From positions 98,085,080 through 98,149,079 of the forward strand of contig CM031602.1 of NCBI GenBank assembly GCA_018398815.1: a DNA stretch of 64,000 nucleotides. The letters run 5' to 3'. The DNA comes from Conus ventricosus (Eukaryota > Mollusca > Gastropoda > Neogastropoda > Conidae). Position numbers and translations under genes: made by a program. Below the pieces are notes generated by a model. It was given only the letters and a program-made list of their open reading frames with translations, did not search any database and was not told the origin of the DNA. Shown piece after piece: positions 22,136 through 33,140 of the stretch. How positions within the stretch are numbered: the first letter of the stretch is position 1; the number at the start of each line of letters is the position of its first letter.

Positions 22136-23177
22136 TTAACAGAGCGTGGCGGCTGATGCACATGAACTTTGGCCCTCCACCACCACCTGTATAGCCATCA
22201 CCAGTGTACTTATAAATGCAAATCCAAGATTATTGGGTGTACAGTTATAACGCTGCAATGTGACGCCTTGCTCTCTAAACAGCGTTTTTATTATTCGTTC
22301 TGCTAGCGTTTGTCTCAAATAAATTTTGTCGGATAGTGTTTCTCTATTCTATTCACTTGAGTTTCGTAATTGTCCCTTTCGGATAATTTATAGTAGACAG
22401 CAACTTCTAGTCTTGCTGATCTTTTTCTTGTTCAAGATTCTTAGTCCTTTGGTATTCTTTCTTAATATCATGCCCTAAGATTGGCGTCATCAGCCCAACG
22501 AGTTTTTCTTTTTCTCTTCTTATATCCCATTAGTTCACCTATTTGCTAAATTGTTTGTAATTCGCCTCTGATGGTCTTAAAGCATGAACAAGCTCTATTT
22601 CTCGCAATGGTAGCGGTGAGTCGTGTATAGTCTTTAACGCTCTGTTTCTTCTGAAAAACGGATTCTCTCTATTACAATTATTATTCACCTTGCTGATTGA
22701 TTTAAATTCTTTAAGTTGCCATTTTTTGCATTTGGTTATCTGTTCGGGAGTTCTTTGCAGGTGTTTTTGAAGTTAGCAACTGCCTCCGCCTAATTTTTGC
22801 CTAACAAGCCCAAGGCGATTTTGATCATTCTTCCACACTGAGCCTATTTCTACTTGAACCTACGGCTAAAAACTTTGATGGGTCTTTTTTAGTTGTAAGC
22901 TGAACAAGTTGTCCTTGGTCGCTCTCACAAACAAATGGTCATCTTTACTTCAAAATCATTAGGGTCTATAAATTCGGAGGTTCTTGGCCTAAACTTTTGG
23001 TAAAATGATTCTGGCCTTACTTTCTGTTAATTTATACCGGCTTGTTTGGTAATGTACTCTCCGATTTCTCTAATTCATCATCCATGAGAGCCCCGAGCGA
23101 TGCCGCTCACCAAAGGGAATCACTCCTTTCGTCTCACGATCAAAAACAACATAATCTTCATCTTCAATGCCTGCCAT
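22136..23177 (-). pseudogene. Coiled-coil Polinton protein with hydrophobic C-terminal segment (copy 1)
   Basis: Starts at ATG 23177 (MAGIE...) and ends near 22136. The last ORF piece (22318-22136) contains LGFAFISTLVMAIQVVVEG, a membrane-type helix, followed by a short tail. The better copy 3 (62264-63279) shows a Lys/Glu-rich helical middle. It sits tail-to-tail with structural protein A and head-to-head with the capsid gene; the 42 bp between the two starts (23178-23219) may hold a shared promoter. The function is not known to me. Confidence 0.5.
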
Positions 23178-23219
23178 GTTACCTTTAATAATTAATTTTT
23201 TATTTGGTTTATAAAAAAA

Positions 23220-24506
23220 ATGTTCATGCATATGGCTCGATTCTTGACCCGCATAGAAGACTGAAAGAACCCTATGGCTGAAGGGAAATAAACGGAAATA
23301 TTACTGTTCCAAATAATCCATCTACTATGATGCAGACAAATTCTTACTGTCAAATTTCCGACCTAGGAGCAGAAGAAGTGATTGTGCCAGGCTCAGCGCG
23401 TCTTACTAACAAAATAGTACACGATTCCCAAGCAGACACAAACAGACAGTTTTCCAAATTTTGGGTCGGGTCAATTGTTAAGAAAATTTCTATAAAACTT
23501 GAGGGCAAGAAAAATTTTCTTACACAATGCAGACATATTTATAACCTATTCTGATCTATGCTAACCGGGAATGAAAGGTCAGATCTTGCGTTTCAAGGAA
23601 AATCGAAAAAGAAGAACACTAAAACAAAGAATAGGCGCTGAAGATACTAAAGACGGCAAAAAGTATGTAGCCCGTAAATTTGCGTATGGAAAATCGCTTT
23701 TTTTTTCCATTCCCTTAGATATTGAGTTGTTAAAAAAGCGCAGGCCGCCATACATACAAGGAGCATTAACAATTACAGACTGTCAAATGAACTAACTTTT
23801 AAACGAAAACAAACGTGTTATCAGATCAACAGACAGCCGAAGCCAGTTCAAAGCATTTCTGACATCCTTCTTTAAGTTTGACGATGTTAGCAACCCTAAT
23901 TTAGCAAGGCTATTGAGCAAACAATATCAGTCAAAATAACAAAATATTACGAAAGAGTGATTCATCATACAACATATCCCAGAAGCAAGGGCAGACCTAT
24001 ATGGAATTTTAGTTTTAGTGTTCGCCCAAAGATCGCTTAAAGGTATTTTATTGCTGTGTGAAGATAAGAGAACCGAACAAAGACAAGTGAAAAGTTTTTT
24101 TAATCCAAAAATAGCGAAAGTGCAATGTACAATTGATGGTAGTCCCCTAACTCACGAAAATCTAACCAAGCGGGCTATCGACCTTATCAACAATTTGATC
24201 GAAATAAGAAAATAGTTTGGGTGGGAGGGGTAGAAGTCCTAACAGAGGCAGACCTTGTGTCTAAGATTTACATCTTCACATGTTTAGGCCTTGATGAAAA
24301 TTTAACAACAAAAACGGTTAATGGATTGACCTAAGTCAACAGCGTATAATCAGTTGCAAGCAGCTGGAGAACTGTGAGAGACGTAAATAAACATTCACAT
24401 TGATAAAGAAGAAGAAGCCGATAAACCGCTTACTTACATAAGATTTTAAATAAATGATGCGCACGCTGAATATTAAAATCACATATTAAAAGATAAACAA
24501 TACTAA
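23220..24506 (+). pseudogene. Probable major capsid (hexon-like) protein of the Polinton (copy 1, broken)
   Basis: Start ATG 23220; end about 24506. Pieces at 23327-23554 (DLGAEEVIVPGSARLTNKIV), 23571-23795 and 24018-24215 (FFNPKIAKVQCTIDGSPLTH) belong to one protein of about 420 codons. A beta-rich composition with the motif 'VPGSARL', a 'GRAIVKKISIKLEG' strand (clear in copy 3) and a late 'FFNPKIxKVxxTIxG' strand fits the capsid protein family found beside the Polinton polymerase. Assignment as the double jelly-roll major capsid rather than the minor one is inference. Copies 2 and 3 carry the same gene with different breaks. Confidence 0.5.
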
Positions 24507-24529
24507 ATTAATTATTTTTATAAAAAAGC

Positions 24530-25237
24530 ATGTCTGTACAAGTTTATCCAAATGTGCCTACAGCGCCGCCAAAAGAAGAGATAGTAGAAACCCCTAACAT
24601 AAAAACCTTTAGATTAAACAAACATAACACAAATGCAGCAAGTACTTAACAAGAACCTTTCAAAATACAGCAAAACCAAACGAAGGGTATTCTGCTGCCT
24701 TTAATGCCTGTTACTATCTGTAATACTGGACATCCAACTATAAGTGCTTCTAAGCAGGCAGGAACGAGTGTAGGCCTCTTAGCAACAGGCATAGGCGCAC
24801 GCCGCAGCTTTAACCTCTAGGAGGATTGTCCTTTAGGCTCTTGGCCTGTGTTCATTCGCTGTAGGTGCTGCTAGCAAAAAAAATAAAAACAAAACTCCAA
24901 AAGCACACAGCTATGGTCAACTAATACGGCTAAACTTAGCTCGTTCAAAACTGAACAATAAATAAAGCGCTAGTTGACTCAAACATCACGGATGAAGAAT
25001 TAATCGTTTACAGCCGATTTTGAATGACTACAAAAGACAAAGTTTGATTTCAAAGAAAGGCGAGGACAAGTATTACTCAAACAGCCCAGACCCCGAGCGA
25101 TAAAAAAGGAATTCTTAAAAAAAGTAACGAGACAATAAAAAGGTTCTAAACATCTCACATAACAACACCGAAGGGTGTTTATACTTTAGTTTATGCAGTC
25201 CAAGCGCAAAAAGACCGTTGATATTGATTCTGATTAA
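24530..25237 (+). pseudogene. Gly/Ala-rich helical protein between capsid and polymerase (copy 1)
   Basis: ATG 24530 begins MSVQVYPNVPTAPPKEE, a Pro-rich N-terminus. The middle has a hydrophobic Gly/Ala run (AGTSVGLLATGIGA). The C-terminal third, best seen in copy 2 (43595-43792), is basic and helical (TKRKKFDLQRRRGQVF) and ends with a hydrophobic stretch. It lies 23 bp after the capsid gene. A membrane-active minor virion protein is one possibility; no known family is claimed. Confidence 0.45.
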
Positions 25238-25283
25238 TAATTTTTTTTTATTTAAATAAATATTTTGATTAAAAGAGCTCAAC

Positions 25284-28200
25284 ATGGCTAATATATATGA
25301 AGGACAAGACGAATTTATTGAAGGAATGCTTAGAGAGAGCGTTTATCAAGATCACTGATGATATTGATCTAGAAGACATTGATCCAGCAAAACGATCGGG
25401 CAAGCGTTGTACATGCTATTTCACAAGTTCAAGTAAACTACTAAAGACCCGCCAGTTAAAGTAATGTTAGCTGTTTTACTCGACTATGTAACAATAAATG
25501 AAGAAAATCCCCTAGAAGTCTGGGTCTCGACTAAACAACTAGACTGTTCTTTCTCATAACACTTAACACCCATTGGGCAGACAACTGCTGCACATTTGAC
25601 GCTGCGGCTGAAGAAGCCAAAATGAGAGGCTCTGGTTGGTTCAAGAGGGCGAAGTCATAGAGATCAATTAAAACAGGCTAAGTAAGGCGCCGATTGTTTG
25701 GTAAGGCTTACAATCCACTCCCACCCAGACATTAGTCGTAAGCAAAAAGAAGCATTTCTCTCCATAAAGAAATTCAGACAACAAATGTTTTCATGTGGTG
25801 TGTTCTCGCAAGGTCTGCATTAAAAAACCCGTAAAACCGCAGGAGAGATGTCAAACTATATTCCCTTTACATCATTATCTTAACTTTAGAGGGAATATCC
25901 TTGTCTGTACGTGGATTCCATTGATCGGTTTTGAGAACAAAAACAAACCAATAACTGTTAATGTATACACATGGGATGAGGAAACGAATCTACTGCCGAT
26001 TAATGTGTCTAAACAGTCCAACAATTGGCGAGACCAGACAAAATCATTTGACTTACTACTTGATGATTTCACCACGGGGCAAATGCCGCATTACACATTG
26101 ATTCGAACAATGAAGTAAACTAATTGCAGCATACTTCAAAAGTATGGGCATAAAACAAAGAATTCTGCAGAAAATGTTTAACAAGAATGCCCATCTGTTC
26201 AAGCCGCAAGCGAACATAAAAACATTGTATCGGCCCAGTTGACTGTAATACAGAACTAAAACAACTCCACCCGGATCTAAAGTTATTTTCAGACTGGAAA
26301 CGATGCAAAATTCACCATATGTTGTTTACCGCGCAGACTTCCGAATCACTCATTGTTCCTTAAGAAGGGCCAGCACCACAAAAAACTCGAAAAACAGTCC
26401 ATATGAGTAATCATCAGATATTTTCATTAGCCATCTTTATTGTTAGGTCGGATGGCGTTTATTCATCAACGCCAGAATATATAGAGGACCAGAAGCTGCA
26501 GCAACATTCTTAAAACGCAAGCAGCAAGAGCGCAATGACTGTTCAAACAATCTAAACTTATCTAAAATCATAATGGCGCCTGAAGACCAACAACAGTAAT
26601 GACTCAGCCACTCACTGTTGGATTTGTGGTTTAAGCCTCTCATCAGACGCAGCGAATCCAACAGTAAGAGACCATGATCACATTAGTGGAAAGTTCAGAG
26701 GAGCAGCGCATAACAAATGCAATCTTCAACTAAAGTTTGACCCAAAGACATGGAAGCTGCCCATCTTCTTCATAACTTGCGAGGTTACGACTCTCATCTT
26801 ATAATGAAAGCAGTGGACGATGCCTTCAGGTGTCATGCATTGCACAGTCATCAAAAAGTACATGTGCTTTAAATCTAAATAACATGTCTTTTTATGACTC
26901 TATGCAACACATGATGGATCATTAGAGTCACTGGCTATGTCCTTAAAGTCCTGCCCAATAACGGAAGAATACTTTGACCCAACTCTCGTTAGAAAGGGCG
27001 TTTACCCTTATGAGTACATGAACATTGGGAAAGGTTTGACGAAGACACACTTCCTCCTAAAGGCGCGTTCTTTTCTATCTCGAGAAGGGACTCACGACCC
27101 GATTCCAGCAGCTCAAGAAGCAGGGCAGAATTTTAGATTTTAAAACGGGGAGACATCATGACCCATTTGATGGCGATGATGTTTTTGGCGGACGTCTTTA
27201 AAAATTATGGGAAGACCTTCATGAAACTTTACAGTTTGGGATCCCGCGCATTACACGGCCCGGGGATACTGGGATGCTTTTTTAAAGTTTACTGGATAAG
27301 TGATTATTGCCCGATTTACCAATGATTCAAGATGAAAACGGATTGCGGGGGGGAAATTAAAGTAGGCGCGCATTTTTTACGTAAAGCAAAAAACAAATAC
27401 TTGGACACAGACCCAAGAAAAGGTCTAACATCCAGTTTTTAATGCAAACAACGTAGGGGTGGGCTATGGCGCAACGTTCCTTACAAACTTTAAAAGTACA
27501 CAGGACGAATAATACAAAGGCAAAAAGTGGTTAGCAGTTTTAACGCCTGATCAACACGGGTTTAAATTCAGAAGTTGACTTAAATTCCTCATGAAACTCC
27601 AGACCGCATAATGACATCCTTTAAAGCACAAAAGTCAAAATGGATCCAAGAAGCCGCCTAAACTTGTGCCAATCTTCGGGGGCAAAAAAAAATTGTCTGC
27701 ATACGACTTCTACAATTTTATTAAGACAAGGTTTGAAGTTGCAGCATTCATCGCAAAATTTGCTTTTGAATAAGAACAGTTCATGAAACCATACACAAAA
27801 AGAACACTACTTAGAACTAAACCGCAATGCTTCAGAAAAAACTTTTTTCAACTGAAAACAACGCGTTTTGGAAAGACAGGAAAATCCCACAAGCGTAAAG
27901 ATTCAGATAGTCCCAAAAGAGAACGAAGCAATAACTGACTTAAAAACCCAAATTTATCAACTTCAGAAGATTTCATGATCAGCTTTTGGCATAAGAAAAA
28001 AAAAAAAAAGTCAAATTAGACAAACCCTTTTTTATTGGGTTTACTGTTTTAGAAATTTTCAAAACTTTTGAAGTTAAGTTCTTTTTGCACTTAAGCCCTC
28101 GTATCCCGACCAGAGTACTTTTCACAGATACAGACATTTTTTTTATAGATATTTCCCACTGAAGACTTAAAAGACTGGAAATGGAAGTACAAAGGACACC

Positions 28201-28493
28201 GGGATGGGATGAACATCGAATTTTCCCTAAAAATTCGCCTTGCATTAAAACAAAAGAATTTTAGGAAAGATGAAAGGGTGAATTACGGGGAAAAGGTGAC
28301 AAGGATTTTTTGTTTTAAAGGGCAAAAAAGACAGTATTCAACCGGGGAAAACATTAAGAAAGCAAAAGGGAAAATCCCCAGGTTGTGCGTCAAACAACAC
28401 ATGACAAATACAAAAACATTTTTTGCAATAAGACTTTTTTATCATGACAACGTAAAACTACGATCTAACTACTAGTCAACACAACGGTTGTAA
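25284..28493 (+). pseudogene. Protein-primed family B DNA polymerase (pPolB), copy 1, frameshifted
   Basis: About 1,070 codons from ATG 25284 to TAA 28491-28493. Order of landmarks: N-terminal domain (25795-26118; SKQSNNWRDQTKSFDLLLDD), Exo I near 26325 (frame broken), Exo II at 26774-26815 reading NLRGYDSHLIMKAV, a conserved KGVYPYEYMN at 26994-27023, palm motif C TDTD at 28134-28145 with both metal-binding Asp codons present, and a C-terminal Lys-rich domain. This gene copies the element DNA from a terminal-protein primer. Numerous indels make it non-functional as assembled. Between 27170 and 28700 it carries extra G/C runs not in copy 2. Confidence 0.9.
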
Positions 28494-28569
28494 CAAAGAA
28501 GTCATTTGATAGAACAAACCCACAAAACGGGTGTTTGTTAATCCAGGGTTTTCATATGCAATTGGGCAC

Positions 28570-29529
28570 TGGAGAACCTTAAATTAATTAAAGGGGAAAC
28601 TGTGTCTGGCGGAATTATCGCAGTTCTTCCTTCACAAAAGATCTTTGGGGGGCTGGTGTTTTGTTGTGTCAGTTTTCGTAAATAAACACGGGCGGATTCA
28701 TCTTTACAATTCTTTTTATTTCATAGGGTCAACACCCCAAACTGGATCAGTTGCCCTGATGCAGTGTCCCCTCTGCTTCCCCCGGTAAATAAAGGTACCT
28801 TACTTTCAATCCAAAGGGTAATAGTTTGCTAGATGAAGACTCTCCTTCAGCAACATTTATTGTTTTTCTTTGGATTGCTTGTACTGGCTTTAGCCTTTAA
28901 ATTCTTCTTTAATTCATTCCCGCGCAAAACTGAGGGCAATCTTCAACCCATTCTGTGTTGCGAGAATTGTCAATAAGCTCTCTGTTATACTGGTAGGAAA
29001 AAAGTCTTTCGGCTAACTTTTTGGTTAAAGTTTTCAACTAAAGCCTGTGATCTGTGAACTCCCGGAATGCCTCTTCTAATAGTAACTCTATGTTTTAACA
29101 AAAATTGATTTACTTGGCCTTTAAATTCTTTTCCATCATCGACTTGAATCATGCGAGATAAGTTAGCGGCCTCGCTGGTATATTAGTTTTTATAGCGACA
29201 GCAACAGCAGAAGCACTCTTTTGTGTTAAGGGCTCCGCATCTTTGTATCTTGAAGCCATGTCAATGACTGTGAGTCGTACTTAAATCTTTTTCGTCTAAT
29301 CCATCAGGGGGTAAATATAGAAGATCCATTGATGGGTGTCGTTTGGAGTTGTATTGACAAAGTGTGGTCTCTGTATTCGTCTAGGTGCAGGTAAATAAAT
29401 TTGCCAAATCGCTTGTTTAGATAACCTTTCCCTTTTGCTGTTTGTTCACTGCCCACCCGCTGCTTGGCTTAGCTTTTAATTGCCGTGATTCCCTTCCAAA
29501 TCCTTTTGGTGAATAATAGATTTGTTCAT
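28570..29529 (-). pseudogene. Retroviral-type (rve) integrase of the Polinton, copy 1
   Basis: Minus-strand gene starting at ATG 29529, right beside the stop of its neighbour at 29533, and converging on the polymerase gene. Readable landmarks on the minus strand: VIDMASRYKDAEPLTQKSA (about 29275-29220), holding the first catalytic Asp; a following segment with a conserved LAERLFSYQYNREL helix near 29020-28980; and NTEWVEDCPQFCAGMN just after. The C-terminal part resembles the SH3/chromo-like end of Polinton integrases. It inserts the element and makes the 6-bp target duplication in this class. Several frameshifts are present. Confidence 0.8.
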
Positions 29530-29532
29530 TTT

Positions 29533-29947
29533 TTATTCAGCTGATATTATGTGCAACAAAATACACAACATCATACCAACGACAATAAACCCATTTCTTG
29601 CATCTTTTGTTTTTCTGATGGTTGATAAAAGTCACTGAATTTTGGTGGGGGCAATGCCCTCGATTGGTTTGCCTGTTACAAGATAATATTGTTTTTATTG
29701 CTTGACCCAAACATTTTTAAATGTGTAAGCTGCATGCCCCTGTCTTTTCAGTGTTTCATTAATAAAATCTAACTCCCAAAGTCTCTGCCTTTCATAGGCC
29801 GTCGGGTGCAGCTGCTAGTTGCTCCATAGCTTTGTTATGTCTTTTTCTCTCGCCGTCATTCCCCAGTTTACTAAATGCGAAATTACTTCCGCTAAAAGCA
29901 AGCGCATTAACCACAGCGCCGCCTATCATTATTGCGAGTGAAGCCAT
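29533..29947 (-). pseudogene. Small Polinton membrane protein, about 137 codons (copy 1)
   Basis: Starts at ATG 29947 with MASLAIMIGGAVVNALAFSG, a hydrophobic N-terminal helix, followed by a polar helical stretch (KLGNDGERKRHNKAMEQLAA) and, after a frameshift, a Gln/Thr/Pro region and a hydrophobic C-terminal segment near 29590-29545. Two terminal membrane helices and a soluble middle suggest a virion or membrane protein. It is read just upstream of integrase on the same strand, with almost no spacing. Confidence 0.55.
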
Positions 29948-29971
29948 TTTTATAAATGTTTTTTTTTTTTC

Positions 29972-30200
29972 TTACATATTATATTGTCTGGAATTAATTC
30001 CTTGCTTGACTAAAAAATCTTTCGTGGCAACCGAAGCTGCAATAAATAGCAATCAGCTTTGCTGAACCCTCAAAGTCTAGTTTGCCAAATCGCTGGTTAA
30101 ATTCTTAACAAGCTTTTACCAAGCATTGAGTATCCTACACTTAGCCCTCCAATAACAGCAGAATGGTAACAAGGTTAGCAACAGTTTTTTCAGTGCTCAT
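29972..30200 (-). pseudogene. Very small Polinton membrane protein, about 75 codons (copy 1)
   Basis: Starts at ATG 30200 (MSTEKTVANLVTILLL), a predicted membrane helix, followed in another frame by GYSMLGKSLLRI and then RFGKLDFEGSAKLIAI with a second hydrophobic segment. At least two indels interrupt it. It lies directly upstream of the 29533-29947 gene on the same strand, and its start faces the plus-strand gene at 30238 across 37 bp of AT-rich DNA. Confidence 0.45.
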
Positions 30201-30237
30201 TTTATATAAAATAAAATAATTATAATTTAAAAAAAAC

Positions 30238-30900
30238 ATGAACACGATGATCACTACAGCTACAAGGCGGCCTAAACCTTCCCGAACTTATAAAAGACCA
30301 AGTTGATAGCCAAGCTGTTATGCCCCAAAGGAGAGGTTGTTTTCTTTGGCAGCGTGGGGAAAAAAACAAAACAGTTCCTCGGAACTGAATTCAGCATTGA
30401 ACAGATTAAACAGATGTCGCCGCAAGACATTTTAAATATCATAACAGGTATGAAGCGCAGCTGGGGTCTAGAATGGTAAAAAGTGTGGGGCAAACGGTTC
30501 TTAGTTTGTACACTAAACTAGTCAGTAGATTTGCTCCCATTAAATTCTGAAAAAAGATCTTACGTATGATTTAACGCAAGATCCAGTTTTAACAAAGTCA
30601 TTAGAGTCTCTAGGGTGTGATTTATACTAAAGATTTGGAACATTATTGCCCGCCAGCGATCATGGGATTAAATAACTTTTAATCATATAGATTTTGTTTC
30701 CCTCAAAATGAGCGAGCTGGAAAATCATCAGAACCAAAATCGGGTTTGGAGAAAGTAACCAACCCAGAAATCAGCAGAATCAGAAAACGCTGAATCAAGT
30801 GGAGGCCATTAAAAATCCTGGCTGTTGAAAGCAGAAAAAAATTAGCAGAGTGGAACAGACAAAAAAAATAATGTTACAGAATATGACTCACATGAAAACA
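30238..30900 (+). pseudogene. Unknown Polinton protein(s) (copy 1)
   Basis: The plus-strand start at 30238 matches copy 2 (48933), where SYKRALNLLNYEMTKLMAKP is readable. Here the frame is lost within 20 codons. The downstream part (30700-30850) is Glu/Asn/Gln-rich (repeated 'ENQQNQN', 'EKVTxP' in copy 2). It may be one or two genes; no family recognised. Confidence 0.35.
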
Positions 30901-30978
30901 TAACGCCGCCAACGCCAGAACAATTTGATTCAATGCCAGCTATAAAAACTCCATGTGATACAAGGCCCCAAAGTCTTC

Positions 30979-31146
30979 ATGAATATTGAACTTAAAACTG
31001 TTGCCATTTTTGGCGCCATTGCTGCTGTTGGGGGCAGTTATTACGGCTATAAAATATATACACAACGGCAGCAGAAACGAAAGCAATCAAAAAAATCTGA
31101 ACCACTAAATGCAGAAAAAGACACCACACGCCAAAACCGCCAATAA
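30979..31146 (+). CDS. Small basic single-pass membrane protein (copy 1)
   Basis: About 55 codons: MNIELKTVAIFGAIAAVGGS, then YYGYKIYTQRQQKRKQSKKS. One Gly/Ala-rich membrane helix is followed by a strongly basic tail rich in Gln/Lys. Copy 2 starts nine bases earlier, at the position of 30970 (MSARNIEL...), where copy 1 has lost one base of the ATG; the copy 2 start is probably original. Conservation of the protein in both copies, while neighbours are broken, supports it as a real gene. It probably acts in a membrane or virion; not proven. Confidence 0.6.
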   Translation: MNIELKTVAIFGAIAAVGGSYYGYKIYTQRQQKRKQSKKSEPLNAEKDTTRQNRQ

Positions 31147-31228
31147 CAAAGCATCATTTTGATCCATTTATAATGGAATAATATTTTAAGAACTTAATTT
31201 TAAATTTTTTTTTTATAAAAATAAAATC

Positions 31229-31445
31229 ATGGCGTATTATAAAAGATAAAGTCAATAAATAAAGACATGGAGTCTATAAAAGACATTTCCATAGACCAGA
31301 ATTGAAATAAATGCGGTTGCTTCGATGTAAAAACTTATTAAAATCTATGCAGAGAATGCTGAGCAAGACATCCTCAACGATGGCGCGTTTTTTGAGGCGT
31401 GTGTGTACTAATAGACATCTACTTTTTTAAGATAAAAACATAGAT
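31229..31445 (+). pseudogene. Short unknown ORF near the right end (copy 1)
   Basis: Begins ATG 31229 (MAYYK), with a readable stretch IEINAVASM and IKIYAENAEQDILNDGAFFE, matched in copy 2 (IYARN... at 50030-50090). It looks helical and acidic. Frames break twice. Function unknown. Confidence 0.4.
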
Positions 31446-31449
31446 TGTA

Positions 31450-31620
31450 TTTTTTGATAATTATAAGATAACTTGAATACTTAAAGGATGACTTAGTTAT
31501 GATCTTGGGGTGACTTAATCAAGAACTTATTAGAACTTGAAGTAACTTAATTAAAAACTTAATTAAAGAACTTGGGGTGATTTAAAATTAAAAACTTAAT
31601 TAAAAACTTGGGCGACTTGG
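31450..31620. repeat. AT-rich short tandem repeat (copy 1)
   Basis: Irregular repeats of AACTTAATTAA(A/G) with interspersed CTTGGGGTGACTT. Copy 2 has the same at 50150-50300, so it belongs to the Polinton. Confidence 0.8.
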
Positions 31621-31797
31621 GGTAGGAGTGTGTGTGGTGACACAGGGGGTGGGTGGGAGGACGTGCGTGCGGGGTGGGGGTGGGGGGACGTGCGTGCGTG
31701 GGGTGGGGGTGGGGGGGACGTGCGTGCGTGGGGTGGGGGTGGGGGGACGTGCGTGCGTGGGGTGGGGGTGGGGGGACGTGCGTGCGTGGGTAGGACA
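31621..31797. repeat. G-rich minisatellite, about 28-bp unit (copy 1)
   Basis: Unit GGGGACGTGCGTGCGTGGGG followed by TGGGGGTG, about five copies, ending at a CA/AAAC-rich stretch (31798-31858). It has several runs of four or more G per unit. Copy 2 has two such blocks. PHPTHARPP-type ORFs on the minus strand are artefacts of the unit. Confidence 0.9.
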
Positions 31798-31859
31798 AAA
31801 CACACACACACACACAAACAAACAACAAACCCAAACAAACAACAAAAAAACACACACAA

Positions 31860-32198
31860 TAGACAGGACAGTGCTTGCGTGCTCCTCTTTTCTCAACCAG
31901 GCTTGCAACTGGCTTTGGCAGAGTTACAGCAGTAATTGCTGTAGCCAAGTTTTTATGCGGCTCTAATCGCCAGTAGTTAGTACATCCGTCATTGTATATT
32001 TGGAGCATTTATATGAAGATAGTGCTGGCCACACACTACTCCTCTCCATACTGGTAGATGTACAAGGCCTGCCTAACCCTATCTAGTTTGTTTGCCAAAC
32101 ATTCAAAAATCGTTATCCAGTGCATAAGGAAGCGAAGCAGTGAAGCCAGTAATCACAGCAATATATACAAAGTCATGAAGTGCTTTGGGGAAATTCAA
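31860..32198. other. Cargo zone of copy 1, no gene resolved
   Basis: Part of this stretch (about 32060-32110, CCTAACCCTATCTAGTTTGT) recurs at 50478-50525 in copy 2; the rest does not align well. Confidence 0.4.
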
Positions 32199-32430
32199 GG
32201 CAGTCAACTCTAACAAACCCGACCGCTCCTGCATGAGCGGTAAACTAAAAATAGATCTTACGTCCTTGGTAGGCCTGCGTGGTCTTACAGGCCGCGCGCA
32301 ATGTTGGCTAAAGCACCAACTCTAAACAGCCCCGACCGCTCCGCATGAGCGGTATCTAAAAAAGATCTTACGTCAGTGGTAGGCCTGCAGTGGTCTTACA
32401 GCCGCGCGCACTGTTGCTAAAACGCCACAC
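32199..32430. repeat. Two tandem copies of a structured about 112-bp unit
   Basis: Each unit has an inverted repeat ACCGCTC...GAGCGGT with a short loop (32222-32241 and 32336-32354), then AGATCTTACGTC, GGTAGGCCTGC(A)GTGGTCTTAC and GCCGCGCGCA. Related blocks (GTAGGCCGCTGTGGTCTTAC, AAGCCGCGCGCAC) are scattered at 50800-50960 in copy 2 without the hairpin. Confidence 0.7.
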
Positions 32431-32550
32431 AAACAAACATTGTATGACTAGGGCTGTGACAGTTGAGGTTCAGCCGGGGTATTTGGAACTTTTGACCAGT
32501 AAGTTTTTTTTTCTTCAATCTGTAGCATGTTTTCAATTGCTTCAGTTTAT

Positions 32551-33140
32551 TTAAGATAAAACTGACTGGCAGACCAAAATTGTAAAACTGAGGAAATGGT
32601 TGAAGTACTTTTGCAAGAGTACGTAGCTGCGTACGTAAACATCTGAATACCTGTTTTTTCTTTTAACCATTGTGCCCACGTTTCTTTCATTCTTTCCCTT
32701 TTTTTCTTTCTTTCTCCTGCCAGTTTTTGCACAAATCAGAAACCCACCAAACTGAATATGAAACATTATTGTTTGGGCGTCCTGTCTTTTAGATTTCTAA
32801 TCCCCTTTTTGCAGTTTTTCTATAATTTCATTTTCGCCTGCTGAGCAGTCAAAAAGAAACAAATCTAAAAAGGCTTTTCTTGATATGCCAGTAAATGGTG
32901 TCAGCTTCATTTGCAACAAGATAATTGTGCAAATCTGTTGGAGAATCAGCACCGCCCCCTTTTTCTTTTCCTTTTTTTTCTTTGAATAAATCTTCCCGCT
33001 TTCGTTTTGGCCTTTTTGGTAGTTTCATTGGGCCTACTGTTTTTGCCTTCTCAGCAATGGGTTTTCCATTCTTCATGAAATAGCCTGTTCTCTTCAAGTA
33101 CATTCTTTTCTTCTTCGGTCCACAATTCTGTTGGTGTTGG
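32551..33140 (-). pseudogene. Unknown lysine-rich cargo gene, only in copy 1
   Basis: Two minus-strand ORFs. 33103-32849 reads MYLKRTGYFMKNGKPIAEKA, then KLPKRPKRKREDLFKEKK and NYLVANEADTIYWHIKKS. 32766-32551 continues the strand with a Lys-rich stretch but may be unrelated. Just upstream of 33103 another frame reads AAMFHYPSNTNRIVDRRR. The basic PKRPKRKR cluster could be a nuclear-localisation or nucleic-acid-binding stretch. No family is recognised, and copy 2 has nothing equivalent. Confidence 0.35.

Noticed and set aside
26443..26661. Minus-strand ORFs within the polymerase region (also 25875-26075, 26120-26308, 44440-44649)
   Set aside because: Shadows of the plus-strand DNA polymerase.
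29832..30065. Plus-strand hydrophobic ORF of 77 codons
   Set aside because: It is the opposite strand of the small membrane protein beginning MASLAIM.
31559..32008. ORFs with PHPTHARPP repeats
   Set aside because: A by-product of the G-rich minisatellite in three frames.
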